NCBI RefSeq assembly: GCF_002305855.1
Contig: NZ_CP022163.1
Span: forward strand, 4,712,292 to 4,776,291
Origin: Melittangium boletus DSM 14713
GTDB taxonomy: Bacteria; Myxococcota; Myxococcia; Myxococcales; Myxococcaceae
Reading direction: 5' to 3'
DNA length: 64,000 nucleotides
The stretch's first letter is position 1; every line of letters starts with the position of its first letter. Shown here one piece after another: positions 42,204-52,500 of the stretch. The position numbers and the translations under genes are program-made. The notes beneath the pieces were generated by a model that was given only the letters and a program-made list of their open reading frames with translations, searched no databases and was not told where the DNA came from.

Positions 42204-45200
42204 GTGGACCTCCTGCCATCGCCGCGCGTGGATGCCGACGGGTGGACTCCCCCCGAGGCCTTCGACGAATACCGCCTGGTGCGCCCCCTGGGCCGTGGGG
42301 CCATGGGCCACGTGTATCTGGCCCATGACACCCTGCTCGACCGGCCCGTGGCGGTGAAGTTCGTGCGCGCGCTCGGCCCCGGCGCGCTCAGCCGCTTCCT
42401 CGTGGAGGCCCGCGCCGCCGCCCGCCTGCAGCACCCCAATGTCGTCACCCTCTACCGGGTAGGGCAATGGGAGAACCACCCCTACCTCATCTCGGAATTC
42501 GTCCGGGGCACGTCCTTGGATCGCCTGCCCCGGCCGCTGCCCTGGGAGCGCGTGCGGGCGATCGGGAGGGATCTGGCGCGGGGGCTGGGCGCGGCGCACC
42601 GGCGGGGCGTGCTGCACCGCGACATCAAACCGGGAAATGCCCTGCTCACGGAAACGGGGGAGGTGAAGCTCTTGGACTTCGGGCTGGCCAAGCTCCTGGA
42701 CGAGGGCGCGCCGCCCCGGGAAGAGCCTCCCGCGCAGGGGGGCGAGGACCCGGAGCGGGTGGCGGGCCCGCTCGATGGGGTGACCCTGCCGTCCCTGCCC
42801 GAGGGGATGCGGGTGGGCACGCCCTACTTCATGTCCCCGGAAGCCTGGGCGGGTGATGCGCTCACGGCCCGCAGTGACGTGTACTCCCTGGGGCTGCTGC
42901 TCTACGAGCTGTGCGCGGGGCAGGGGCCCTTCCGGCATGTGCCTCCCCGGGAGTTGTGCCTGGCGGTGTGCTCGCGTGACGCGCGCCCCCTGGCCGAGGC
43001 CGTACCGGGAGTGGATCCCGACTTCGCGGCGGTGGTGGACAAGTGCCTGCGCCTGGTGCCCGAGGAGCGCTTCGCCTCGGCGGTGTCGCTCCTGGACGCG
43101 TTCGGCCACCTGACGCGGGACGAGCGGGCGGACGCCCTGCCCGAGGGCAATCCCTACCGGGGCCTGCAACCCTTCGAGGCCGAGCACCGCGCGCTCTTCT
43201 TTGGCCGGCAGCGCGAGCAGCGCGAGGTGCTGGAGCGGCTGCGCTCCGAGCCCTTCCTGCTCATCACCGGAGACTCGGGCGTGGGCAAGTCGTCCCTATG
43301 TCTGGCCGGTGTGCTGCCCCGCATGGCCGACGGCGCGTTGGAGGACGGGCGGCGCTGGCGCGGCGTGCGGCTCATTCCCGGCCGACGTCCCGTCATCGCG
43401 CTCGCCGCCGCCATCGCCCCCGCGCTGGGCATGGACGAGGACGGGCTCGCCAACCTGCTGCGCGCGGACCCCACGGGCCTCGCGCGCCAGTTGAGGGCCC
43501 GGCTGCGCGCGGACGAGGGCTTGCTCCTCTATGTGGACCAGCTGGAGGAACTGGTGACGCTCGCGGGGGACGCCCAGGCCGCCCAGGTGGGGATCGCGCT
43601 CGGGGAGATCGCCGCGGGTGTGTCCGGTGTGCGCTTGCTGTCCACGAGCCGCAGCGACTTCCTCACCCGGCTCACCGCAGTGCCAGGCCTGGGCGCGGCC
43701 GTGCCCGGGGCGCTCTATCTGCTGCGCGCGTTGGGGCCCGAGGAGAGCCACGAGGCGGTGGTGGGCCCGGCGCGGGCCAAGGGCGTGCGCTTCGAGTCCG
43801 AGGCCCTGGTGGACACGCTCGTGGCCTCCATCTCCGCGACGGAAGGAGGGCTGCCGCTGCTGCAATTCGCGCTCGCGGAGCTGTGGGAGGCGCGCGACGA
43901 GGCGCGGGGCGTCATCACCCAGGCGGCGTTGGACGGACTGGGAGGGGTGGCGGGCGCGCTGGCCCGGCACGCGGACGCGGCCGTGGCGCGCCTGTTGCCG
44001 GATCAACGGGCGGTGGCGCGTGGTGTGCTCCTGCGCCTCATCACGCCCGAGGGCACCCGGGCCCGCAGGACGGATGGCGAGCTGGTGGGGGAGGATCCCC
44101 GTCAACGCGCGGTGCTGGAGGCCCTGGTGCGCGCGCGCCTGCTCGTGGCGCACGAGGTGGATGGCGGCACCTGCTACGAGGTGGCCCACGAGGTGCTGCT
44201 CGACGGGTGGGGCACGCTCGCGCACTGGCTCGCCGAGGCCGCCGAGCGCCGCGAGGTCCAGGCGCGGTTGCAGGCGGCCTCCGCCCATTGGGAGCAGGTG
44301 GGAGGCGAGCGGGAATTGCTCTGGGGCTCACGGCAGCTCGCCGAGGCGCGCCTGCTCGAGCCCGCGGAGCTCACCCTCCGCGAGCGGGCCTTCCTGGAGG
44401 CCTCGCGCCGCACCCTGGTCCGCAGCCGGCGTCTGCGGCACGCGCTCGCCGTGGGCTTCGTGTTGTCGCTCGTGCTCGTGTACGGGGGCCTGCGGCTGCA
44501 CGAGGAGGCGGGGCGGGACGCGGTGGTCCGCGACTGGCTCGCCGAGGCCGCCCTGTCCATGCGGGCCGCCCGGAACGAGCGGAATGTCTTCGTGCGAGCG
44601 CGCGAGGAGGCCTTCCACCACTACGACGCGGGGCGCATGGCGAGCGGAGACGCGGCATGGGCACGCGCTGTCACGGCCGAGGTCTCGCTCCACCGGCTCC
44701 TGGGCGAGGTGGGCGATCACCTGGAGCATGCCCTGGTGTTGGACCCCCTGCGCTTGGAGGTTCGCGAGGCCCTCGCCGACTTCCTCCTCGAGCGCGCCTT
44801 CCATGCCGAGCAGGCCTTGGAGACGGGGGAGTTGCCCGCGCTGCTGCACCGGTTGCGGCTGTACGACACGGGCGGCGAGCGCTGGCGGCGATGGACTCGG
44901 CCCGCGCGCGTCACACTCACCGTTCCCGGAGCGCTGGAGCGGGTGGAACTGCGGCCCGTGTCGCGCGACGGGGCGGGCCGCGAGGTGTTGGGGGCGCCCG
45001 TGCCCGTGGCGGGAGGGCCCTGGGTGGACAGGGAGGTGTCGCCGGGGGATTGGCGGCTCACGGTCTTCACCTCGGGCCACGAGCCCGTGCGCCTTCCCCT
45101 GCGCCTGCGGAGGGGCGAGCACCGGCGGCTGGGGCTCACGCCGATGCGCGCGGGCTCGCTTCCCCAGGGATGGGTATATGTCCCGGTGGGGCGGGTGCTC

Positions 45201-45974
45201 TTTGGCAGCGCGGCGGACGCGAGCGTGCGGAGCTTCTTCAACGCGCTCCCGCTGCACGAGCGGCGGACGGGCCCTTTCCTCATCGCCCGCCACGAGACGA
45301 CCTACGCGGAGTGGATGGACTATCTCGCCGACCTGCCCAGACGCGAGCGCGAGCGGCGCCTGCCGCGCACGAGCACGCCCTACCACGGCATGCTCCAGCT
45401 GGAGCGCGAGGGGAGCACCTGGCGCCTGCGCTTCCAACCCGGCGGCGAGCCCTACACGGTGCGCGCTGGCGAGCGGCTGACGTATGCCCGGCGCGAGCGG
45501 CGCGGCTCCCAGGACTGGCTGCGCTTTCCCGTCACCGGCATCTCCTTCGAGGATGCGGAGGCGTACACGGCGTGGTTGGACCGGACGGGGCGGGTGCCCG
45601 GAGCGCGGTTGTGCACGGAGCTGGAGTGGGAGCGCGCCGCGCGAGGCGAGGATGGGCGCGAGTACCCCCATGGAGACGCGCTCGGTCCGGACGACGCCAA
45701 CGTGGACCTGACGTATGGCAAGGAGCCCGGGGGCTTCGGTCCGGACGAGGTGGGCAGCCACCCGGCGTCGCGCAGTCCATTTGGCGTGGAGGACATGGCG
45801 GGCAACGCGTGGGAGTGGACGCGCTCGGCGGTGGAGCCCGGGAGGGTGGTGGCGCGCGGGGGGGCGTACTACTTCGCCTCCGCCTCGGCGCGCGTGGCCA
45901 ACCGCGAGCTGCCCGAGCGCACCCTGCGCGACATCACCGTGGGCCTGCGCGTGTGCGCCGACGTGCCCCGGTGA
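42204..45974 (+). CDS. Ser/Thr kinase-nSTAND NTPase-SUMF-like fusion protein
   Basis: The 1256-residue protein starts at GTG 42204. Residues about 15-310 form a protein kinase (GRGAMGHVY, VAVKFV, HRDIKPGN with Asp140, LLDFGLAKL). About 320-640 is an nSTAND NTPase (NPYRGLQPFEAEHRALFFGR, Walker A GDSGVGKS at 356-363, LYVDQLEELV). A helical region with a membrane helix (about 748-768, LAVGFVLSLVLVYGG) follows. About 990-1256 is a formylglycine-generating-enzyme-like domain (GWVYVPVGRVLFGS, GVEDMAGNAWEWTRS, ARGGAYYF). The Cys residues of true formylglycine enzymes are absent, so the last domain is probably a binding module outside the membrane. Confidence 0.93.
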   Translation: MDLLPSPRVDADGWTPPEAFDEYRLVRPLGRGAMGHVYLAHDTLLDRPVAVKFVRALGPGALSRFLVEARAAARLQHPNVVTLYRVGQWENHPYLISEFVRGTSLDRLPRPLPWERVRAIGRDLARGLGAAHRRGVLHRDIKPGNALLTETGEVKLLDFGLAKLLDEGAPPREEPPAQGGEDPERVAGPLDGVTLPSLPEGMRVGTPYFMSPEAWAGDALTARSDVYSLGLLLYELCAGQGPFRHVPPRELCLAVCSRDARPLAEAVPGVDPDFAAVVDKCLRLVPEERFASAVSLLDAFGHLTRDERADALPEGNPYRGLQPFEAEHRALFFGRQREQREVLERLRSEPFLLITGDSGVGKSSLCLAGVLPRMADGALEDGRRWRGVRLIPGRRPVIALAAAIAPALGMDEDGLANLLRADPTGLARQLRARLRADEGLLLYVDQLEELVTLAGDAQAAQVGIALGEIAAGVSGVRLLSTSRSDFLTRLTAVPGLGAAVPGALYLLRALGPEESHEAVVGPARAKGVRFESEALVDTLVASISATEGGLPLLQFALAELWEARDEARGVITQAALDGLGGVAGALARHADAAVARLLPDQRAVARGVLLRLITPEGTRARRTDGELVGEDPRQRAVLEALVRARLLVAHEVDGGTCYEVAHEVLLDGWGTLAHWLAEAAERREVQARLQAASAHWEQVGGERELLWGSRQLAEARLLEPAELTLRERAFLEASRRTLVRSRRLRHALAVGFVLSLVLVYGGLRLHEEAGRDAVVRDWLAEAALSMRAARNERNVFVRAREEAFHHYDAGRMASGDAAWARAVTAEVSLHRLLGEVGDHLEHALVLDPLRLEVREALADFLLERAFHAEQALETGELPALLHRLRLYDTGGERWRRWTRPARVTLTVPGALERVELRPVSRDGAGREVLGAPVPVAGGPWVDREVSPGDWRLTVFTSGHEPVRLPLRLRRGEHRRLGLTPMRAGSLPQGWVYVPVGRVLFGSAADASVRSFFNALPLHERRTGPFLIARHETTYAEWMDYLADLPRRERERRLPRTSTPYHGMLQLEREGSTWRLRFQPGGEPYTVRAGERLTYARRERRGSQDWLRFPVTGISFEDAEAYTAWLDRTGRVPGARLCTELEWERAARGEDGREYPHGDALGPDDANVDLTYGKEPGGFGPDEVGSHPASRSPFGVEDMAGNAWEWTRSAVEPGRVVARGGAYYFASASARVANRELPERTLRDITVGLRVCADVPR

Positions 45975-45983
45975 TGCGCGGCT

Positions 45984-46892
45984 TCACTTCCCGGACGGTG
46001 GGACGAAGCGAATGCCCGGCAGGCCCGCCACGGGGGCCTCGAAGGCGAACAGGTTGCCCTCCTCGGGCCGCTGCCGCCTCTCCGCCTCGCTCAGCGTGTG
46101 GTTGGCCGAGGTGACATAGATGGTTTTCAGATCCTCGCCGCCGAACGCGGGCTTGGTGGGGTTCCGCACCGGCATGCGCACCTCGCGCTCCACGCGACCC
46201 GTGGGGTCGAAGCGGACGACCTTGCCGGCGCCGTGGATGGCGCACCACAGGAAGCCTTCCGAGTCCACGCTGGCTCCGTCCGGGCCCGAGCCCTCCTCGA
46301 CGCGGGCGAAGACGCGCTCGTTGAGGGGCAGGCCCAGGTGCGGGTCATAGTCGGCGGCCCAGATGGTCTTGCGGGGCGTGTCGCCGAAGTACAGGGTGCG
46401 GCCATCCGGGCTCCATGCCAGCGCATTGGCGATCTGGACGGGCCTCGTTCCCGCGTGCCACTTCCCCTCGCCGTCGTAGCGCCAGAAGGGGGCCTCGCGC
46501 GGAGCCGGGCTCGCGTCTCCGGGCTCCAGGGGCTCGTACATGGGGCCGATCCAGAAGCGGCCCTGCCGGTCCAATGCGCCATCGTTGAAGACGAAGCGGC
46601 GGGGATCGAACGGGGGCGGCGCGAGGAAGCGCAGGGAGCCATCGTCGAAGGTGAAGTCGAACAGCCCGGTGCGCAGCGCCACCACGGCCCCGGTCCGCGT
46701 CAGGGCATAGGAGCCGAGAGACGCGGGCATCTTCCAGGAGGTGTCCTGGCCCGTCCTCGGATCGAAGGCATGCAGCGCGGGCTCGCGCAGGCACAGCCAG
46801 AACAGCCGTCCGGAGTCCGCGTCCCAGACGGGATTCTCACCATTGAGGGACTGGGCCTTCAGGACACATCGCACCGGACTCGTCGTGCTCAT
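45984..46892 (-). CDS. SMP-30/gluconolactonase-family protein
   Basis: The 302-residue protein is a six-bladed beta-propeller of the SMP-30/LRE type. The metal ligands are visible: Glu in LNGENPVWD near the N-terminus, Asn in FNDGALDRQGRF, Asn in ANALAWSPDG and Asp in DGASVDSEGF. Homologues hydrolyse sugar lactones such as gluconolactone. No signal peptide. It converges with the kinase fusion gene (9 bp between stops). No sugar catabolic genes are adjacent, so the substrate is unclear. Confidence 0.93.
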   Translation of the reverse strand: MSTTSPVRCVLKAQSLNGENPVWDADSGRLFWLCLREPALHAFDPRTGQDTSWKMPASLGSYALTRTGAVVALRTGLFDFTFDDGSLRFLAPPPFDPRRFVFNDGALDRQGRFWIGPMYEPLEPGDASPAPREAPFWRYDGEGKWHAGTRPVQIANALAWSPDGRTLYFGDTPRKTIWAADYDPHLGLPLNERVFARVEEGSGPDGASVDSEGFLWCAIHGAGKVVRFDPTGRVEREVRMPVRNPTKPAFGGEDLKTIYVTSANHTLSEAERRQRPEEGNLFAFEAPVAGLPGIRFVPPSGK

Positions 46893-46995
46893 CGCCCGCC
46901 GTTATGCCGGGCGCGGGTGGGCATGCCCATCACCATGCACGGGAGCACGCCGTCTCCATCGTCTGGCCGACAGTGGTGGCGGCGGGAATCGGACC

Positions 46996-47289
46996 TCAAA
47001 ACAGACGGTCCGCGAGGTACCACAGCAAGGCCGTCCCGAGGCTGCACGGGATGACGAGGCTTCCCGTATCCAGGGAGGAGATCATCACCCCGCCGCTTCC
47101 CGTGGGGAGCAGCAGGATACCGGCCGCCACCAGCCACGTGACACCGAGGATGAACGCCCGCCGCAGGGGCCGCTCCCGCGGGGGCAGGCGCCGCAGGACC
47201 CGCTCCCGGAATCCATCGTCGGAGGGCTCGGACGGCAATTGCCGCTCGAGCAGCGTGTCGAGCCAGACCTCGTCATCGCGGCCGTTCAT
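46996..47289 (-). CDS. Small membrane protein, probable anti-sigma partner
   Basis: The 97-residue protein has a charged N-terminal cytoplasmic part (MNGRDDEVWLDTLLERQL, RVLRRLPPRER) and two membrane helices (about 45-63, AFILGVTWLVAAGILLL, and 72-93). Its start overlaps the stop of the ECF sigma factor gene by 4 bp (ATGA, 47286-47289). Position and layout suggest an anti-sigma factor, but the zinc motif HxxxCxxC of the common anti-sigma class is missing, so this is inference. Confidence 0.72.
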   Translation of the reverse strand: MNGRDDEVWLDTLLERQLPSEPSDDGFRERVLRRLPPRERPLRRAFILGVTWLVAAGILLLPTGSGGVMISSLDTGSLVIPCSLGTALLWYLADRLF

Positions 47290-47837
47290 GGGGTCTCCTC
47301 GAGTTGCCGGCGCAGCTTCTCCTTCGCGCGCGCGACGTGGGTCTTGAGCGTGCCCAGGGGACAGTCGAGAACGACCGCTGCTTCCTCATGGGTCAACTCG
47401 TTGACGTAGGTGAGCACGAGCGCGGCCCGCTCGCGGGGCTTGAGCGACGCGAGCGCCCGCTCCAGATCGTAGCGCTCCAGGAGCAGGTCCGGGAGGGCGG
47501 CTTCCTCGGAGTCTCCGGCCTCCAGCGCGGGAGGCTCCAGGGGAACATCGCGGCTGCCTCGGTCGCGGCTGAAGAACACGTTGCAGGCGATGCGGTAGAG
47601 CCAGGATGAGAACTTCGCTCCGCCGCGATACCCACGCAGCCCCCGGTAGGCGCGCAGGAAGGTTTCCTGCGCGAGATCATCCGCCCACGCCAGGTCTCCT
47701 CCCGTCAGCCGGCGCAGCAGGCCGCGCACCGCGGACTGATGTCGTGCCACCAGCTCGCCGAAGGCACGCCGATCGTCACGCAGCAGCACCCGGGAGATGA
47801 GCTCGGCGTCCGAGGTCTCGTCAGGAGGAGAGGACAT
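47286..47837 (-). CDS. ECF-type RNA polymerase sigma factor
   Basis: The 183-residue protein has sigma region 2 (AFGELVARHQSAVRGLLRRL, DLAQETFLRAYRGL, SSWLYRIACNVF) and region 4 (LERALASLKPRERAALVLTY, LTHEEAAVVLDCPLGTLKTH). This is a group 4 (extracytoplasmic function) sigma factor. It is the middle gene of a three-gene operon: an upstream membrane protein (47850-48458) and a downstream probable anti-sigma partner, joined by a 12-bp gap and a 4-bp overlap. Its signal is unknown. Confidence 0.93.
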   Translation of the reverse strand: MSSPPDETSDAELISRVLLRDDRRAFGELVARHQSAVRGLLRRLTGGDLAWADDLAQETFLRAYRGLRGYRGGAKFSSWLYRIACNVFFSRDRGSRDVPLEPPALEAGDSEEAALPDLLLERYDLERALASLKPRERAALVLTYVNELTHEEAAVVLDCPLGTLKTHVARAKEKLRRQLEETP

Positions 47838-47849
47838 GGGGCGCGGGGA

Positions 47850-48458
47850 CTACGGCTGGGGCTCTGGCCGGAGCGCGGACGACAGGGGGCCTCTTCCGCC
47901 CTGCAAGCGCCAGACGAGCAGGTGTCCCAACCCGATGAGGAAGAGCGTCAGCCCAGCGCCCCAGGCCCCCTCTGTGTCGGGGAGGGCCGCCAGGAAGACC
48001 GTCAGCCCCAGTCCCGCGGCGGACAGGATGATCCCCCTCCGCAGATCCGAGGGCTTGCGCGGGGGCGGAGCGAGCAGCCCCGGGGGGAGTTCCACTCCCT
48101 TCTCCACCATCATGCGCACCGTCTCGTGGATCATGCGCATCCTGCGGTAGCTGGCGTACAGCCAGGCCAGGAAGGCCGTCGCCATACAGCCGAAGAGGGA
48201 GACGCAGATGAGGACAGGGGTGGGATCGAACGGACTTCCGGCTTGCCGCTCCTCGCGCTGCTGGAGCAACTGGAAGAGTTGCTCCCGTGTGAGCCTCCCT
48301 TCCGGGTCGATCCGCCGCACCTCCGACTCCAACTGCTGGCTCTGAGCCACTGAGGGGGCGGGAGGAGGCTCGGGGACCTCGGGAGGAGGGGCGGACTCGG
48401 CCCGCCCTCCCACGGCCAGGGCGGCCAGGATGCACACGGTGAGTAGCTGTTTCTTCAT
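47850..48458 (-). CDS. Membrane protein with signal peptide, DUF6249-like, linked to ECF sigma factor
   Basis: The 202-residue protein starts MKKQLLTVCILAALAVG with a signal peptide cut near GRAES. A Pro-rich stretch and a helical segment (QQLESEVRRIDPEGRLTREQ) lie in the periplasm, then two or three membrane helices (about 78-100, VLICVSLFGCMATAFLAWLY; 138-155; 162-182). The membrane part (RMRMIHETVRMMVEKGVELP, then LRRGIILSAAGLGL) resembles the DUF6249 family. AAGGAG sits 6 bases before the ATG at 48456-48458. It is the first gene of the ECF sigma operon and could be the signal sensor or a target. Confidence 0.78.
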   Translation of the reverse strand: MKKQLLTVCILAALAVGGRAESAPPPEVPEPPPAPSVAQSQQLESEVRRIDPEGRLTREQLFQLLQQREERQAGSPFDPTPVLICVSLFGCMATAFLAWLYASYRRMRMIHETVRMMVEKGVELPPGLLAPPPRKPSDLRRGIILSAAGLGLTVFLAALPDTEGAWGAGLTLFLIGLGHLLVWRLQGGRGPLSSALRPEPQP

Positions 48459-48690
48459 GAAGGACTCCTTCCGTCGTTTTCTGGGCGGTAGGACTCCCGG
48501 ACCCGGCACCTTGGATTCAGCCCCTGTTTTTTCTCCGCCCGTCCCCGTTTTGTCGAGAGCCACGCGCGAACCGCGGATTCACCGCGATCGTCCGCTTGCC
48601 ATGGCCCGAGGCTGGCTTCTCGGTGTCTCCGTGCCCGTGGAGGTCGGGGACGCCAAGGCCGATGGTGTCTTTCTCGAAGGGAACAAGTCC

Positions 48691-49124
48691 ATGCACAAGG
48701 AGAGGTGTCTCTCTTTGCTCCTGGCGGGGGTTGCGTCCTTCGTGGGAGGCTGCCAGCCCGAGGCGTCCACCCAGGATGCTCCGGAGACCCACACGGCCCG
48801 GCTCGAGGGCGCGGTGGGGTGCTGGAGCGCCTATCCTCCATGACCACGGGCTGCCTCGGTCACACGGCGACGCTGCTCGACTCAGGGCAGGTGCTGGCGA
48901 CGGGCGGCTACCACTTCGATGCCCTGCGGGAGTCCGCTTCTGGCCCTCGCGGCGCGGCGTACCTGTACGACCCGGCCGCGAAGTCCTTTACCCCGGTGAG
49001 CCCCATGGCGAAGGCGCGCATGGGCCACATGGCCCTCCGACTCTACTCGGGCCATGTGCTGCTCTTCGGTGGCACGGCGGATGACAACGACGCCTCGTAC
49101 TGGAGCGTCCCCGGAAGCGGATGA
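48691..49124 (+). pseudogene. Kelch-type lipoprotein, frameshifted and truncated
   Basis: The first frame from ATG 48691 (GAAGGGA upstream) encodes a lipoprotein leader, MHKERCLSLLLAG, with lipobox VGGC, and runs to a stop at 48841-48843. The kelch repeats continue in another frame (MTTGCLGHTATLLDSGQVLA, then YLYDPAAKSFTPV and LYSGHVLLFGGTA) to a stop at 49124. A frame change near 48820-48840 therefore splits the gene, and the propeller ends after about two blades where IS3 transposase sequence begins. A complete relative lies at 59297. The stop/start overlap ATGA at 48840-48843 could mimic coupling, but decay is likelier. Confidence 0.75.
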
Positions 49125-49295
49125 GGCTCGGGTAGACCTCGAGGACTCCTGCACCGCTCCGACCGGGGCAGTCAGTACGCCAGGGCGGACTATCGACAGG
49201 CGTTGGCTGCTCGCGGCATCGAGTGCCGCATGTCACCCATGAGCAACTGCTGGGACAACGCCGTGGTGCAGAGCCTCTTCAGCAGTGTGGCGTAG
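49125..49295 (+). mobile_element. IS3-family transposase remnant (integrase core C-terminal part)
   Basis: Translation in frame from 49125 gives LLHRSDRGSQYARADYRQAL and ECRMSPMSNCWDNAVVQSLF, the catalytic end of an IS3-type integrase core. The usual final catalytic Glu (NAVVESF) reads Gln here, and a TAG stop follows at 49293-49295. Both ends are missing, so the piece is inactive. It abuts the broken kelch lipoprotein, which it probably truncated. Confidence 0.85.
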
Positions 49296-49527
49296 CGGGG
49301 AGAGGGTTTGCCAGCGGGACTGAGTTGAAGACTCCGTTCATGAGAGACGTTTCACAACGCCTCGCAAGGCTGACTGCCGAGCGACAGTTCAACCGACGGG
49401 CTTTTTCTCGGAACTAACGGTTTGTCGATGGCGGGTTGGTGAATGCGTTGGTTTCTAACGCCTTCGGCGGACAGGATCCAGGCCATATGGGTCTGGCGCG
49501 GGCGTCACTCAACTGTATGGGAGCGAC

Positions 49528-52500
49528 ATGGGACGTCGATGCCGTGAATGGATGAGGATGTTGTTCTTGCTCGGACTCTTGGGATGGATGACGGCCTGCC
49601 AGGAGCCTTCGGATTCGCGCTTGGTGGAGGCCCGGACGGCATTCGACTCAGCGACGAAGCTTGAGAAGGAAGGCAAGTACACAGAAGCCCTCATCCAGGC
49701 TCATCATGCACTCACACTCCGGGAAGCCATATTTGGACGCGAGCATCGGGAGGTCTCCAGTACGCTGAGCCTGGCGGGGAATCTCCATCGGAGGAAAGGG
49801 GAAATGACCCAGGCCGAACCCCTCCTGCAACGCGCGCTCGCCATCCAGGAGACGGCCCCTGGCGACAATCGTCTCGCCAGGGCCTCCACGCTCAGCGCGC
49901 TCGCCGGCGTCCACTGGGCGCGAGGATTGTACGGCCAAGCTGAATCATTATCAGTGCGAGCACTTGCTCTTCGTGAGGAGGCCTTAGGAAAGGACCATCC
50001 CGATGTCGCCGCCTCGCTCAACAACCTCGCCGCCATCTACTTCACGCAGAAATTGTACGATGAGGCCGAACCTCTCATGCAGCGCGCACTCACGCTCTAT
50101 GAGGCCAATCTCGGGAAAACACATATCAAAGTCGCGGACTCGCTCAACAACCTCGCGGGCCTCTACTTCGAGCAGGGATTGTACGGACGAGTCGAACCCC
50201 TCATGCAGCGCGTGCTCGACATCAGGGAGACGGTCTTGGGCAAGACCCATCCAGATGTCGCCGTCTCGCTCAACAACCTCGCCATGCTTTATTCGCGCCA
50301 GGGACTGTACATCCAGGCGGAGTCGCTCTTCCTGCGTGCGATCGATATCGAGGAGGCCGTTCTCGGCAAGACCCATCCCGAGGTCGCCACGCTGCTCAAC
50401 AACCTCGCAAACCTCTACGCGAAACGGATGATGTACGACCGGGCTGTTCCCCTCTCCCAGCGCGCGCTCGACATCCGAGAGGTCGCCCTGGACAAGGCCC
50501 ATCCCAATGTCGCGGACTCGCTCAACGACCTCGCCTCCCTCTACCGGGAGCAAGGATTGTACGAGCAGGCCGAGCCCCTCTTCCAGCGCGCGCTCAACAT
50601 CGGTGAGAATGGCCTCGACAAGACGCACACGCGAGTCGCTACCTCGGTCGGCAATCTCGCTTCCCTCTACCTCGATCTGGGTCGATACGAGCAGGCCGAG
50701 CCCCTCTTCCAGCGCGCGCTTTCTCTCATGGAGTCCACGCTGGGCAAGGAGCATCCCGACATCGCCTTACTCCTCGGCGATTTCGCTCAGCTCCGCATGG
50801 CCCAGAATCGCCTTGAGGAGGCCGTACCGCTCTATACGCGCGCCTTCGCGATCTCCGAACAGCGTCTGCGGCAGGAGGCGCTCGACTTCTCCGAATCGCG
50901 TCTGTCCGGTTTCCTCCGCCACCTGCGGAGCGCCGAGGAAACGCTCTACGCCTTGTTGCGTACGCATCCCGAGAACGCCCAGGTACGACGATTGGCATTG
51001 AGCGCGGCCCTCCTTCTCAAGGGCCGCTCCGTCGAGGAGACAGCGAGCATTTCTCACACCCTCTACCGGCACCTGGGTGCCGACGACCGCGATACCCTCG
51101 AGAAGCTCCGGGACTTGCGTGCCCGCCTGGCGTCTCTATCGCTTGTCGGCCCGGGAGTTCTCGCTCCGGAGGACTACCAACAGCAACTCAAGACCCTGAC
51201 GGCTGAAGGTGACACACTCGAGGCGGATCTCGCCAAACGCTCCGCGCCCTTGCGAATACGCACCGCCTTGCCTCGTCCCGCCGAGATCGTGGAGCGCGTC
51301 GCCGCCTCCCTGCCCACGGATGGCGCACTGGTCGAGTTCATTGCCTACCAGGACAGCCCCCTTGTCCCCAGACCCGGCACTCCCAAAGCACAAGCGCCCA
51401 GACAGCTGCGCTATCTGGCGCTGGTGCTTCTGCCCGATGCCTCCACGCGCGCAGTGGATCTGGGTCCCGCCGATTCCATCGACGCCGCCGCTTCGCGCAT
51501 GCGAGACGCCCTGGCCCGCCGAGATGCGTCCTTCCTGCTCCTAGCCCAAGCGCTTTATCGCCGCGCCTTCCAACCGTTGTTGCCGTTGCTGGGCACCACG
51601 CGCCGCCTGCTCCTGTCTCCCGACGGTCAACTGGGCCTCGTGCCCTTCGCCGCCCTCCATGATGGCCGGAACTTCCTCATCGACACCTTCGACGTGACCT
51701 ATCTCACCTCGGGCCGCGAGCTGTTGCCATCCCCCCAGAGCAGAGCGCCCTTGTCGTCCGTGCTCGTGTTGGCCGATCCCGACTTCTCGGCCCCATTCGT
51801 CTCCGCGCCGTCCTCGTCGGACTCCAACGCCCTCGAGCGATTCTTCGCGCGCTCGGATCTCGCCCGAGGCACCTGGGAGCGATTGCCGGGCACACGCGAG
51901 GAGGCCCAGGGCATCAAACGGCTGTTGCCCCAGGCCGACCTGCTCCTCGGCGCCGAGGCCACCAAGGAGCGGCTGATGGCACTGCCCACTCCGGGCATCT
52001 TGCATCTGGCCACTCATGGCTTCTTCCTTGGCGACCCTCCTGGCACCTCGGGCTCGCGCGGCGTAGGGTCGCTCGCGCTTCCAGACGGTCCTCCGCCACC
52101 TCAGCCCGAGCCCCTGCTCAACTCGGGCCTTGTCCTGGCGGGAGCTTTCACGTCTCGGTCCAATGCCACGCTGCTCACGGCTCTGGAATTGGCCGGGTTC
52201 GACCTGTGGGGCACCCAGCTCGTCGTCCTGTCCGCGTGCGACACCGGTCTGGGCGAGGTCCATCTGGGTCAAGGCATTTACGGTCTGCGCCGAGCCCTGG
52301 TGGTCGCCGGGGCGGAGACCGTGGTGAGCAGTCTGTGGGCGGTGAATGACGGCTCCACGCAACAACTCATGGGCGCATACTACCGCAACCTCCTCGCGGG
52401 GCAGGGCAGAGCCTCCGCTCTACGGGAAGCCATGCGCGCCTTGAGGCGAACCCATCCCCATCCCTACCATTGGGCTCCTTTCATCGTCTTGGGGAGCGGT

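Noticed and set aside
39762..43187. Another antisense frame of over 1100 codons
   Set aside because: It spans the opposite strand of the lipoprotein, the receiver and part of the kinase fusion gene and has the low-complexity composition of a shadow frame.
48840..48843. ATGA overlap as a sign of two coupled genes
   Set aside because: The downstream product would begin inside a kelch blade without a leader, while the upstream part is a bare lipoprotein leader; a frameshifted single gene is simpler.
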